Shown here: positions 9,227 through 16,810 of the stretch, in pieces
Layout: every line of letters starts with the position of its first letter
Position numbering within the stretch: position 1 is the stretch's first letter
DNA from: RGIG4140 sp045614025
GTDB taxonomy: Bacteria; Pseudomonadota; Alphaproteobacteria; CAAHEQ01; UBA3637
Direction of reading: 5' to 3'
Assembly (NCBI GenBank): GCA_045614025.1
Contig: JAZLCE010000027.1
Coordinates: 1-64,000 of the forward strand
DNA: 64,000 bases
Notes under the pieces: generated by a model
What the model saw: only the letters and a program-made list of their open reading frames with translations
Told to the model about the DNA's origin: nothing
Databases searched by the model: none
Made by a program: the position numbers and the translations under genes

Positions 9227-10711
9227 ATGAAACAAACTGCCTTTTTATTTTTTTCATTTTTATTCATTTCAACATCAGCGAATGCTCTTGTTTCTTTATC
9301 TTTAAGCGAAGATAAAGTTCCTTTTGGACAAGCCGTTCAATTAACCATTCAATCAGATAAAGAAATTAATCCCTATTCTCTTTCAACAGAGATTTCAAAA
9401 AAAGCAAAAATCAGAGGTCAATCAAGTTCAACAAATATTCAAATTGTGAATAATTCTCAAACATCTCTTTATTCGCTTTCGTTTACAATTTTTCCATTAA
9501 CAGAAGGCGAAACCATATTTGGCCCTTTTGAAATTAATCAAGAGAAAACTAACAGCGTCACATTAACCGTTTTACCTCCTCAAGAAATAACTCAAGACGC
9601 ACAATCAAACGAATCTGCAATTGATGAATCTCAAAAACTTTCAAATCAACTGATATTTCAAGCAGAAGCAAACCCTAAAAAAATATATGAAGGACAAACA
9701 GGAATTTATAAATTAAAATTCTTTGATCCAATCAATGTATATAATATTAACATTCAACCACCCAAAAATCACCAATTGATTTTTTCTAAATTAAATCAAG
9801 ACACACTTAAACAAGAAAAAATAAATGATAAAATCGGTCGACTTTATCAAAGTTATTTTGCATTTACCCCCATTAAAGCAGGAAATTATAAAATTGGTCC
9901 AGCAGAAATTTCTGGTGAAATTCCATCAAAAACAAAGGCTCAAAATCTAAATTCATTTTTTGACATTACTTTTAATGATAATTTTTTGATTTCACCATTT
10001 CAAAATAAAACCCCTATTTATTTTCAATCAAACCCCATTGAAATTGAAGTTAAAGAAAAGCCCTTAAATTGGTCTGGCTGGTGGTTACCATCAACCAATG
10101 CCACATTAGAGCAAGAATTCAAAATGCCAGAAAAAGTTCATTTAGGGGAAGCTATTGAACGCAAAATAACACTTAAAGTCGCAGGCATTGAACCCAGCAA
10201 ATTACCAACGCTTTCGCACCCTGATTCTAATGACTATACTTTTTTTCCCAATCCAGAACAACGCTTCTTTACGTTTGAAAACAATGAGATTATTGGCATT
10301 GAAATGCAAGATTTTTTAATTATTCCTCAAACAGAAGGGACTATAAAAATTCCGCCTTTAACAGTTAAATATTTTAACACAATAACAGAAGAAGAAAAAA
10401 CCATTCAAGTCGAGGGAAAAGAAATAACCGTTTTACCGGCATTAACCAATACTTTACAAATAACAGAAGAAACACCTTCTTCTTTACCACCAAAAAAAAC
10501 AACTCCAGAAAAAAACTTAACTACATCCAAAGTTAAATATCCCTCTTCATCTATATTTTTTATTTTTGGTGGAATAATAAGTTTAATTATTCTTTTAGGA
10601 ATTGTTTTGAAGTTCAAAAATAAAAAAAGATATTTCCCTATTGAAAATTCAAATGAGGAGGATAAACCTAAAAAAAAGAAAAAGCCACTTCCTGATTTAT
10701 ATCCTTTTTAA
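9227..10711 (+). CDS. batD: BatD-like periplasmic protein
   Basis: The 494-residue protein has a cleavable signal peptide (hydrophobic residues to about 20, ending SANA), a long beta-rich domain and one C-terminal membrane segment (about 448-466). A short basic cytoplasmic tail follows. This is the BatD (oxygen tolerance family) layout: a periplasmic domain of Ig-like folds anchored by its C-terminus. It starts one nucleotide after batBC and ends the operon. Partnership with the VWA proteins encoded upstream is inferred from conserved gene neighbourhood. Confidence 0.85.
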   Translation: MKQTAFLFFSFLFISTSANALVSLSLSEDKVPFGQAVQLTIQSDKEINPYSLSTEISKKAKIRGQSSSTNIQIVNNSQTSLYSLSFTIFPLTEGETIFGPFEINQEKTNSVTLTVLPPQEITQDAQSNESAIDESQKLSNQLIFQAEANPKKIYEGQTGIYKLKFFDPINVYNINIQPPKNHQLIFSKLNQDTLKQEKINDKIGRLYQSYFAFTPIKAGNYKIGPAEISGEIPSKTKAQNLNSFFDITFNDNFLISPFQNKTPIYFQSNPIEIEVKEKPLNWSGWWLPSTNATLEQEFKMPEKVHLGEAIERKITLKVAGIEPSKLPTLSHPDSNDYTFFPNPEQRFFTFENNEIIGIEMQDFLIIPQTEGTIKIPPLTVKYFNTITEEEKTIQVEGKEITVLPALTNTLQITEETPSSLPPKKTTPEKNLTTSKVKYPSSSIFFIFGGIISLIILLGIVLKFKNKKRYFPIENSNEEDKPKKKKKPLPDLYPF

Positions 10712-10730
10712 TAAAAAATAAAAAAAGTGC

Positions 10731-10759
10731 TTGACTTTTCAATTAAAATATAGTAAAAA
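10731..10759 (+). promoter_or_regulatory. Promoter for rpmB
   Basis: A clear -35 box TTGACT (10731-10736) precedes TAAAAA (10754-10759) at 17 nt. A better -10 sequence, TATAGT (10749-10754), is only 12 nt away, so the exact -10 is uncertain. The same CTTGACTTT context occurs before rpmG. Confidence 0.5.
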
Positions 10760-10803
10760 GCTCTAACAGTTTTTATTTTAGTTTAGTTAGGAAAGGATAA
10801 ACC

Positions 10804-11097
10804 ATGGCAAAAAGATGCCTCGTTACAGGAAAAGGTGTTCAAACCGGTAACAATGTCAGTAAGTCAAACCGCAAAACGCGTCGTCGCTTTTTGCCAAACT
10901 TGCAAAGCGTTGCAATTTATAGTGAAATTTTGGATCAACAAGTTACACTTAGACTTTCAACACAAGGTTTAAGAACAATTGAAAAAAATGGTGGTTTAGA
11001 TTTATATCTTTTAAACACACCTGTTTCAAAATTAACAGCTGAATCAAAAGAAATTCGTGAAAGAATCGAATCAGCTAAAGCAAAAAAAGGTCTCTAA
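10804..11097 (+). CDS. rpmB: 50S ribosomal protein L28
   Basis: A 97-residue L28 with the typical beginning MAKRCLVTGKGVQTGNNVS and the basic segment NRKTRRRFLPNLQ that contacts 23S rRNA. The length is that of alphaproteobacterial L28, longer than the 78 residues of E. coli. GGAAAGGATAAACC precedes the ATG. It is a single-gene unit with a promoter upstream and a terminator after it; rpmG is not adjacent but lies 10 kb away. Confidence 0.97.
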   Translation: MAKRCLVTGKGVQTGNNVSKSNRKTRRRFLPNLQSVAIYSEILDQQVTLRLSTQGLRTIEKNGGLDLYLLNTPVSKLTAESKEIRERIESAKAKKGL

Positions 11098-11124
11098 TTT
11101 TTAGACCGAATCGAGTTAGAAAAA

Positions 11125-11152
11125 GACGTTGACTTAGTCAGCGTCTTTTTTT
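11125..11152 (+). terminator. Terminator of rpmB
   Basis: GACGTTGAC (11125-11133) pairs with GTCAGCGTC (11137-11145), with one G-U pair, over a 3-nt loop. Seven T residues follow. Confidence 0.88.
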
Positions 11153-11187
11153 ATACTTTTATACAAATAAAAATAGGAGAAAATTAC

Positions 11188-11877
11188 ATGTCAAAAAAAA
11201 TTCTTTTAGCCATTTCAATTATTGTATTGATATTCGCTGCAGCGACATATGCGTGTTATCAGATGATGCGTCAAAGAGAACTAAATATGCCATATGATGA
11301 ATCCCTTGGTGATGAAAAACCAATCATCTATTTATATCCAACAAAAACAACCAAAGTAACCGTTTTTCTTGGCAACCCACAAAACCTCATGCATACCTAT
11401 CCAAAATATACAGATGGCTGGACAGTAACTGCCGAACCAAACGGAGATTTATTTGATAAAGAAACCAACCGCTCCTATTATGCCCTTTATTGGGAAGGAT
11501 TAAACACCATTGAACCAAATATGAATGAAGGTTTTGTTGTTGAAGGGAAAAACACCATTCCTTTCCTTCAAAAAAAACTTTCTGAATTGGGGTTAACTGA
11601 ACGCGAAGCAAATGAGTTCATTATTTATTGGTTGCCTAAAATGGAAAATGCGCCATATAACTTTGTGCGCTTTCAAACTATGAAAGAACAAAATCAAAAT
11701 ATGCCTCTTACTATCTCACCAAAACCTGATACGCTGATTCGCGTGATGATGGAATTTAAAAATCTTTCATCTCCAATTGAGGTTAAAGAACAAATCCTTC
11801 CTCCAACACCAAACCGCGAAGGTTTTGTTGCCGTTGAATGGGGTGGAACTGATATAACAAACAATATATTAAAATAA
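11188..11877 (+). CDS. Unknown membrane-anchored protein (IYLYP family)
   Basis: This 229-residue protein has one N-terminal membrane segment or signal anchor (about 5-24) and an exported domain. The domain opens with KPIIYLYPTKTTKVTVFLG, followed by YPKYTDGWTVTAEPNGDLFD and a Y-x-L-Y-W-E-G motif. I recall similar IYLYP...V-x-L...YP...W-x-V-A-x-P-G sequences among conserved hypothetical proteins of gut bacteria but know no function. The repeated short beta patterns suggest a beta-rich fold. ATG 11188 has AGGAGAAAATTAC upstream. It stands alone between rpmB and a terminator, so the context gives no hint. Confidence 0.75.
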   Translation: MSKKILLAISIIVLIFAAATYACYQMMRQRELNMPYDESLGDEKPIIYLYPTKTTKVTVFLGNPQNLMHTYPKYTDGWTVTAEPNGDLFDKETNRSYYALYWEGLNTIEPNMNEGFVVEGKNTIPFLQKKLSELGLTEREANEFIIYWLPKMENAPYNFVRFQTMKEQNQNMPLTISPKPDTLIRVMMEFKNLSSPIEVKEQILPPTPNREGFVAVEWGGTDITNNILK

Positions 11878-11892
11878 TTTAAAACTAAAAAA

Positions 11893-11918
11893 GTCATCTT
11901 TAATTAGATGACTTTTTT
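11893..11918. terminator. Bidirectional terminator between the IYLYP gene and the J-domain gene
   Basis: GTCATCT (11893-11899) pairs with AGATGAC (11906-11912). An A run lies to the left and a T run to the right, between two convergent genes, so it can serve both. Confidence 0.85.
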
Positions 11919-11924
11919 ATTATC

Positions 11925-12467
11925 TTATTTTTCCCCCAACTGTTTAAGCAAATAACGATAATGATCATTTAATTTTTTAAACATCTTTTCAGCTTCTTTA
12001 TCCCCTTGATTCGTATCTGGATGATATTTTTTTGCCAATTTTTTATATTGTTTTTTAACTTCAGAAACTTTTAAAGGAAATGAAACTTCCAAAAATGAAG
12101 CCGCCTCAGCCAATTTTGAATGAACGGGAATTTCTTTCACCGGTGGATTATGTTTTCCATCCATGCCAAGCCCTAAATCTTCAAATACACCAAATCCATC
12201 TTTCACATTGCCTGTGCCATATGTTTTAAATTGCCCTAACTTCCAAGTTGGACGTTGCCAGGTTGTGTCATTTTGAATATGTTGTTCAATTTCATCAGCC
12301 GATAATCCCTGATAAAAATTCCAATTTTTATTATATTCTTTCACATGCTTTAAACAAAACCAATAATGACTTTTAAGAGTTCTATCCTTTGGAGCTTTAT
12401 ATTCTCCACACTCTTCGCACCCTGGCATATCGCATTTTCGATCTGTTTTTATCGTTTTTTTTATCAT
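11925..12467 (-). CDS. J-domain protein with N-terminal cysteine cluster
   Basis: The 180-residue protein ends in a J domain (about 120-178) with an intact HPD motif (KKYHPDTNQGDKEAEKMFKKL), so it can probably stimulate a DnaK ATPase. The N-terminal half has clustered cysteines (CDMPGCEECG, then WFCLKH), which suggests metal binding. It also has the segment WNFYQGLSADEIEQHI, seen in a J-protein family widespread in alphaproteobacteria. The partner Hsp70 is presumably the DnaK encoded at 56-58 kb. ATG 12467 has AAAGGTGAAAA upstream. It converges on the preceding gene with a shared terminator. Confidence 0.85.
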   Translation of the reverse strand: MIKKTIKTDRKCDMPGCEECGEYKAPKDRTLKSHYWFCLKHVKEYNKNWNFYQGLSADEIEQHIQNDTTWQRPTWKLGQFKTYGTGNVKDGFGVFEDLGLGMDGKHNPPVKEIPVHSKLAEAASFLEVSFPLKVSEVKKQYKKLAKKYHPDTNQGDKEAEKMFKKLNDHYRYLLKQLGEK

Positions 12468-12493
12468 TTTTCACCTTTTTATGCATCCATCTA

Positions 12494-12524
12494 TTGATTT
12501 TAACAACCTCAGGTTGCATATAAT
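12494..12524 (+). promoter_or_regulatory. Promoter with internal palindrome ahead of the ribbon-helix-helix gene
   Basis: TTGATT (12494-12499) and TATAAT (12519-12524) are 19 nt apart. The spacer holds a perfect inverted repeat, CAACCT-C-AGGTTG (12504-12516), that would sit under RNA polymerase. It is a possible operator, perhaps for the downstream ribbon-helix-helix protein itself. Confidence 0.45.
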
Positions 12525-12599
12525 ATGTGTTTAATAACTTTCGTCTCTTTTTTGTGAGTTATTATAGCTGATTTTTTAGCTTTATTAAAGGAGTTTTTA

Positions 12600-12875
12600 A
12601 TGTTGATATGTAAAAATGTGATTGTAAATGGCCGAAGAACAAGTATGCGCCTTGATAGAGAAACATGGATATCACTCTCAGATATTTGTTTAAGAGAGAA
12701 AATAACAATCCATGAACTTTGTTCAAAAATTGATCGAATGAGAGATAAAGCAGGTCTTTCTGGCGCCACAAGACTTTTTGTTTTAATGTATTTCAGATAT
12801 ATCTTAAATAAATATGAACGAGATAAATTTCCACTTTCAAGCGATTATAATCCCGAACGTGTTTTAACCATTTAA
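12600..12875 (+). CDS. Ribbon-helix-helix domain protein
   Basis: A 91-residue protein with the build of the small ribbon-helix-helix family common in alphaproteobacteria. A basic beta strand (GRRTSMRLDRETWISLSDI) is followed by two helices and the segment KITIHELCSKIDRM. Family members are presumed DNA binders whose paired beta strands enter the major groove; their targets are mostly unknown. AAAGGAGTTTTTA precedes the ATG. It is a single-gene unit with its own terminator and a palindrome in its promoter. It resembles the protein at 15771-16001 in layout. Confidence 0.8.
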   Translation: MLICKNVIVNGRRTSMRLDRETWISLSDICLREKITIHELCSKIDRMRDKAGLSGATRLFVLMYFRYILNKYERDKFPLSSDYNPERVLTI

Positions 12876-12884
12876 ATATTTAAA

Positions 12885-12914
12885 ATCCGCTTAAATTATT
12901 TGCGGATTTTTTTT
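12885..12914 (+). terminator. Terminator of the ribbon-helix-helix gene
   Basis: ATCCGC (12885-12890) pairs with GCGGAT (12902-12907), extended by A-T pairs, and is followed by eight T residues. Confidence 0.85.
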
Positions 12915-12927
12915 CGCGCCCTTTTAT

Positions 12928-12956
12928 TTGACACAAATCAAAAAAAATGATAGAAT
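12928..12956 (+). promoter_or_regulatory. Promoter for rlmB
   Basis: The perfect -35 box TTGACA (12928-12933) and TAGAAT (12951-12956) are 17 nt apart. This rules out a start codon for rlmB at 12928, since that TTG belongs to the promoter. Confidence 0.8.
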
Positions 12957-12984
12957 AAGGTCAAATTTTTTAAAGGGTTATCAT

Positions 12985-13761
12985 ATGAAAAAGAAACATT
13001 TTAATAAAGAAACAAACAAAAACATAACTTCAACAGGAAAAGATATTTATTTATATGGAAAACATCCTGTTTCCCTCGCTCTTGAAAACAAAAACAGAAT
13101 TGTAAAAGAAGTTCTTTTACTTTCAACAGCGCAAGATAAAATCAATATTCCTAAAAATATTCCATTTAAATTTGTTTCAAAAGATCAAATCGAAGCGCAT
13201 GTGGGTAAAGAAGCTGTTCATCAAGGAATTATTGCAAGATGCGCCCCTCTTCCTCAACTTGACACAATGGATATCATTGAAGAAGCGGATAAGAAAGAAA
13301 AAGATTTAATTGTTATTTTAGATCAAGTTACTGATCCACACAATATTGGTGCTATTATGCGTTCTGCTGCCGCATTTAATGCAAGTGCCGTTGTTATTCC
13401 TCAAAATGGAGCGCCTGATGAAACGGGTGTTTTAGCAAAATCTGCAAGTGGTGCCTTGGAACTTATTCCTCTTGTAAAAGTTAAAAACCTTTCTAGATCT
13501 ATGGATGAATTAAAAGAAGCTGGTTTTTGGTGCATTGGTTTAGATGGCTATGCAAAAAGAAGTATTTATGAAACAAAACTTCCTAAAAAAGCCGTTATCG
13601 TTATGGGATCAGAAGGAGATGGTTTAAGAAGGCTCACAGCAGAAAAATGTGATGACACAGTTAAATTACCAATGAATCCAAAAGTTGAAAGTTTAAATGT
13701 TTCAAATGCTTGCGCTGTTACGCTTTACGAGTGGAATAGACAACATTTATCAGGAAAATAA
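12985..13761 (+). CDS. rlmB: 23S rRNA (guanosine-2'-O-)-methyltransferase, SpoU family
   Basis: The 258-residue SpoU/TrmH-type methyltransferase carries a small N-terminal RNA-binding domain (about 15-80) and the knotted catalytic domain. All three motifs are visible: DPHNIGAIMRSAAAF with the catalytic Arg, VIVMGSEGDGL, and LPMNPKVESLNVSNACAVTLYE at the AdoMet-binding knot. RlmB methylates G2251 of 23S rRNA in E. coli; close relatives act on tRNA, so the exact target is an inference. ATG 12985 follows TAAAGGGTTATC and a consensus promoter. The next gene starts 1 nt after its stop. Confidence 0.92.
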   Translation: MKKKHFNKETNKNITSTGKDIYLYGKHPVSLALENKNRIVKEVLLLSTAQDKINIPKNIPFKFVSKDQIEAHVGKEAVHQGIIARCAPLPQLDTMDIIEEADKKEKDLIVILDQVTDPHNIGAIMRSAAAFNASAVVIPQNGAPDETGVLAKSASGALELIPLVKVKNLSRSMDELKEAGFWCIGLDGYAKRSIYETKLPKKAVIVMGSEGDGLRRLTAEKCDDTVKLPMNPKVESLNVSNACAVTLYEWNRQHLSGK

Positions 13762-13762
13762 A

Positions 13763-14962
13763 ATGCCTTTAGATCAAGATATTTTTTTTAACAATGGTTT
13801 TGATGAAAGATCATATCAAAAAATAAAAAAAACATTGCTAAAAAAGAATAAAGATCCTTTGCAAAAAACAAATGTGAACCAGCGATTAAAAGAAATTTTC
13901 TGCCTTTTTAATTCATTTGGTATTTCCAATGAAGATATTTGCAAAAGCATTACATTGGCGCCTGAATTTTTAACACATACACCCGCTAAAATAAATCAAA
14001 ATATTTTAGAATTATCCACTTATACACGGATACCCCCTAAAAAGCTTGCTTCAGCACTCATTCGTCAACCAATGACGCTAACAAAAAATCCAAAAAATAT
14101 TTTAATCACTCTTCAAAAAGGAGCTCAAGTTTGGGGAATCGATTTTAAAACAATGTTATCAGTTGCATTAAAACAACCACTGATTTTAACAACCACAATT
14201 TCAAAATTTAGCGCCTTTAAAAATTTTTTAATACGTCACTTTGATTTAAACGAAAAAGAAGCAACAAAAGTGTTTTTAAAGTCACCAACATTAATTAAAC
14301 GAAATTATTTATCGTTATTAAATGCACCAAAACAACTGGCGAAAGTTCATAAAATTGATCAAGCCTTTTTTAATAGAATTTTTTTAGCTCAGCCAACTCT
14401 TTTTAATTTAACACAACCTTTGTTATCCGGAAAAATTCATCAACTTTCAAAACTTTTCCAAATATCGGAAGAAGAGATTGTTAAATCTATGATTAAATCA
14501 CCAACTCTTCTTGCTATTTCTCCAAAAACAATTCTTCAAAACGTTCAAGAAACAGCCAAACTTTTTCAGGTTGAGGAAAAAGAAATTATCGCATCTTTTT
14601 TAAAAAGCCCTACCCTTTTTGTTTTAAATCCAAATACACTCAAACAAAAACTTGATTTTTATCATCAAATGTATTTAGAGGATACTTTTCGTTTAAAAGG
14701 TGAAACAAAAAAAGATCTAAACGCACTCACAAGATATTTATTAAAAGCACCATATGATACTTTAGCAAACTCTCTTGAAAGCTTAAATTTAAGACGAATC
14801 TATGGCCTATGGCTCAAAGAAGAAACAGGTTTCTCTCAAATGAGTCCCATCTGGAAAAGAATCGGCAAAATTTCAAAAGAATTAGAACTTGCGGATCAAA
14901 AATTTTTTAAAAAACATCCTGCTTTTAAACTTGTTGTTTTTAAAAAACAAAATGAAAGATAA
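13763..14962 (+). CDS. Seven-repeat protein resembling mTERF (helical nucleic-acid-binding repeats)
   Basis: A 399-residue protein whose centre (residues 53-304) is made of seven contiguous repeats of exactly 36 residues with no gaps. Each has a hydrophobic residue at positions 2 and 7 and an invariant proline at 15, typically in a block like FLKSPTLL, and a second helix near 24-35. Repeats six and seven begin QISEEEIV and QVEEKEII. The pattern closely resembles the mTERF motif of organelle nucleic-acid-binding proteins (acidic helix, then LxxxPxLL). The N-terminus (1-52) and C-terminus (305-399) are basic and not recognised, and there is no signal peptide or membrane segment. ATG 13763 has AGGAAAATAAA upstream and lies 1 nt after rlmB; tmRNA follows. 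DNA or RNA binding is inferred from the repeat type and neighbours. Confidence 0.75.
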   Translation: MPLDQDIFFNNGFDERSYQKIKKTLLKKNKDPLQKTNVNQRLKEIFCLFNSFGISNEDICKSITLAPEFLTHTPAKINQNILELSTYTRIPPKKLASALIRQPMTLTKNPKNILITLQKGAQVWGIDFKTMLSVALKQPLILTTTISKFSAFKNFLIRHFDLNEKEATKVFLKSPTLIKRNYLSLLNAPKQLAKVHKIDQAFFNRIFLAQPTLFNLTQPLLSGKIHQLSKLFQISEEEIVKSMIKSPTLLAISPKTILQNVQETAKLFQVEEKEIIASFLKSPTLFVLNPNTLKQKLDFYHQMYLEDTFRLKGETKKDLNALTRYLLKAPYDTLANSLESLNLRRIYGLWLKEETGFSQMSPIWKRIGKISKELELADQKFFKKHPAFKLVVFKKQNER

Positions 14963-14979
14963 CCCATTCTTTTTTAAGC

Positions 14980-15008
14980 TTGCACTTTCAAAAGAATTCA
15001 GATATAAT
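14980..15008 (+). promoter_or_regulatory. Promoter for tmRNA
   Basis: TTGCAC (14980-14985) and the perfect -10 box TATAAT (15003-15008) are exactly 17 nt apart. The predicted start at about 15015 marks the 5' end of the tmRNA precursor. Confidence 0.85.
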
Positions 15009-15014
15009 AAACCT

Positions 15015-15318
15015 GTCAGCTTTTGTTGACTATGATGCTAAACGATAAGTGGAATAGATGTATAGTGGACTCGGGGGCAGTACCCGACACCTCCACCATT
15101 TATGGGGGTGAAACAGGATCGACACGCATAATAAAGGCTTACTCTTGTATCCGGCATGGTTCCGCCGTTATCGGGCTAATAATATAAACGCAAATGATAA
15201 TTTTGCTCCAGTTGCAATGGCTGCTTAATTTTAAGTATCTTTTGTAACGACCAATTCCTAAACAATATGAGCGTTTAGGTGAGGCTTCGTGGATTGCCCA
15301 GCAACAGAAAATCCACGG
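15015..15318 (+). ncRNA. ssrA: Circularly permuted two-piece tmRNA
   Basis: The acceptor half comes first: a T-arm (TCGGG/CCCGA around 15071-15087), then CACCTCC-A-CCA (15088-15098). After only five bases (TTTAT) the other half begins with GGGGGTG (15104-15110), which pairs with CACCTCC as the 7-bp acceptor stem. The coding piece has the D-loop-like AACAGGATCGACACGC and the tag frame GCA...TAA (15190-15228), reading ANDNFAPVAMAA. It has a CCTAAAC/GTTTAGG helix (15257-15279) and ends in a terminator hairpin. This order shows a permuted gene processed into two RNAs, as known in alphaproteobacteria. tmRNA rescues stalled ribosomes and tags the peptide for ClpXP. sspB lies directly downstream. 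The ends are approximate. Confidence 0.95.
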
Positions 15319-15325
15319 CTTTTTT
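15289..15325 (+). terminator. Terminator of tmRNA
   Basis: GTGGAT (15289-15294) pairs with ATCCAC (15311-15316), then GGC and six T residues. It separates tmRNA from sspB by about 20 nt, so sspB is transcribed by read-through or from an unseen promoter. Confidence 0.8.
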
Positions 15326-15345
15326 ATATCAAATGTGGGGTATAT

Positions 15346-15774
15346 ATGAAAGATTACAATATCTATCTTCAAAAAGCATATAAATTTATGGTTAAAGAAA
15401 TTTTATCAGATGTTGCTAAAGAAGGTCTTGATAAAGATTCAGCACTGTTTATTTCTTTCCAAACAAATAGAGAAGATGTTATCATTCCAGAGTTTGTTAG
15501 AGCAAAATACCCGAATGAAATTTCAATTATCTTGCAATATCAATTTGAAAATTTAACTGTCAACGACCAATCCTTTTCCGTTGATTTAGCTTTTGGTGGT
15601 GTTTTATCAACCATTACAGTTCCATTCAATGCTTTAACACAATTTGCAGATCAAGCTTCTCAATTTGGATTTACACTAACTCCAATTCCTTATTCTAAAA
15701 AAGAAGAAGCAAAATCCAAAAATCAGTGCGAAAATCCTCAAGTTATTGATTTAGAAAGATATAGAAAAAAATGA
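15346..15774 (+). CDS. sspB: ClpXP adaptor protein SspB (alpha type)
   Basis: The 142-residue protein matches the SspB family. A substrate-binding domain (about 1-105) includes the strand FISFQTNREDVIIPEFVRAKYP and the segment LAFGGVLSTITVPFNALTQFADQASQFG. A flexible tail ends in a short conserved stretch (VIDLERYRKK) that can dock on ClpX. SspB tethers ssrA-tagged proteins to ClpXP. It lies just downstream of the tmRNA gene that makes those tags, so tag and adaptor can be read together. The ATG at 15346 has GTGGGG upstream. The following gene overlaps its stop by 4 nt (ATGA). Confidence 0.9.
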   Translation: MKDYNIYLQKAYKFMVKEILSDVAKEGLDKDSALFISFQTNREDVIIPEFVRAKYPNEISIILQYQFENLTVNDQSFSVDLAFGGVLSTITVPFNALTQFADQASQFGFTLTPIPYSKKEEAKSKNQCENPQVIDLERYRKK

Positions 15775-16001
15775 AAAAACATTCTCTCTTAATTATGGGT
15801 CATGCTACCAGCGTTTCTCTCGAAGATGAATTTTGGGAAAGTTTAAAAGAAATTGCGTTTGAAGAATCAAAATCTATTCAACAATTGATTGAGCATATCG
15901 ACTTAGATAGAACAAGTAACTTGTCCTCTGCCATTCGCATTTATATTTTAAATCATTTAAAAAATAAATTACAAAAATATAAAGAACAAAATGATTCCTA
16001 A
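15771..16001 (+). CDS. Ribbon-helix-helix domain protein
   Basis: A 76-residue protein with a short beta strand (HATSVSLEDEFWESLKEIA) and two helices, including ESKSIQQLIEHID and SAIRIYILNHLKNKL. This is the pattern of the small ribbon-helix-helix proteins of alphaproteobacteria, which are presumed DNA binders. It is translationally coupled to sspB by a 4-nt overlap. Its 3' end overlaps the convergent uppP gene by 33 nt. It shares layout with the protein at 12600-12875 but is less basic. Confidence 0.8.
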   Translation: MKKHSLLIMGHATSVSLEDEFWESLKEIAFEESKSIQQLIEHIDLDRTSNLSSAIRIYILNHLKNKLQKYKEQNDS

Positions 16002-16754
16002 TATAACTCTATAAATTGCAAAAACGGCAAAAGAAGCTGTTTTCAACCAGCGCATTAAAAACCAAACTGCCAATAACCCAAAAGCAGCTGAAGAAACAAC
16101 GCCAAAGCCAATTTCTTGCATCATATTTGGCGTAATAACTCCTTCTGAAAAAGATTTAAAAATCATATAAATGGCCCCAAGTGCAATCACTGGGATAGAC
16201 ATTAACATTGAAAATTTAGCACTTTGAACACGCCCAACCCCTAAAAACCTAGCTGTTGTCATTGTGATACCTGAACGACTTGTTCCTGGCACAAGCGCCA
16301 AGGCTTGAGCACATCCAATAACAAAAGCATCTTTATAAGACATATCTTTAATTTCTTTTTTTGCTGGAGAAAACTTATCTGCCACATATAAAAGAATACC
16401 ATAAAATATAGAGGTATAAGCAATAACAATTGGGCTTCTTAAAACCGTTTCAATAATATCTGCCAAGAAAAAACCCTCAATACAAGCAGGTATTGTTGCC
16501 AAAATTAATTGAAGTGTCAGCTTATTTTCAGGCGTTCCTTTTATATAAAATCTTTTAAGCAATTCAAAAATATCTTTATGAAAAAATGCCAACACCGCAA
16601 ACAACGTGCCAACATGCAAGGAAATATCCATCAATAATGTTTGGTTTGAAACACCAAATTTTTCCATTAAGACTAAATGTCCAGATGAACTTACAGGCAA
16701 AAACTCGGTGGCACTTTGCATAAATGATAATAAAAGCGTTTCAAAAAAAGGCAT
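15969..16754 (-). CDS. uppP: Undecaprenyl-diphosphatase
   Basis: The integral membrane enzyme (261 residues, about eight membrane segments) dephosphorylates undecaprenyl pyrophosphate so that the carrier lipid can be reused in cell-wall synthesis. The (E/Q)xxxE motif is present as QSATE just before FLPVSSSGH, and the second signature reads PGTSRSG in the middle of the protein. The length is normal. ATAGGAGAAGAT precedes ATG 16754. Its 3' end overlaps the ribbon-helix-helix gene on the other strand. Confidence 0.95.
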   Translation of the reverse strand: MPFFETLLLSFMQSATEFLPVSSSGHLVLMEKFGVSNQTLLMDISLHVGTLFAVLAFFHKDIFELLKRFYIKGTPENKLTLQLILATIPACIEGFFLADIIETVLRSPIVIAYTSIFYGILLYVADKFSPAKKEIKDMSYKDAFVIGCAQALALVPGTSRSGITMTTARFLGVGRVQSAKFSMLMSIPVIALGAIYMIFKSFSEGVITPNMMQEIGFGVVSSAAFGLLAVWFLMRWLKTASFAVFAIYRVILGIILFFIFL

Positions 16755-16810
16755 ATCTTCTCCTATATTTTTTTTAAAGAATAAAGAAGGGTCTATTCTT
16801 TGTCAAGCTG

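Noticed and set aside
12928..12984. Upstream in-frame extension of rlmB starting with TTG at 12928
   Set aside because: The TTG is part of a consensus -35 box (TTGACA), and the ATG at 12985 has its own ribosome site.
13697..13762. Upstream extension of the mTERF-like gene into rlmB
   Set aside because: The frame overlaps the conserved end of rlmB; ATG 13763 has a ribosome site directly upstream.
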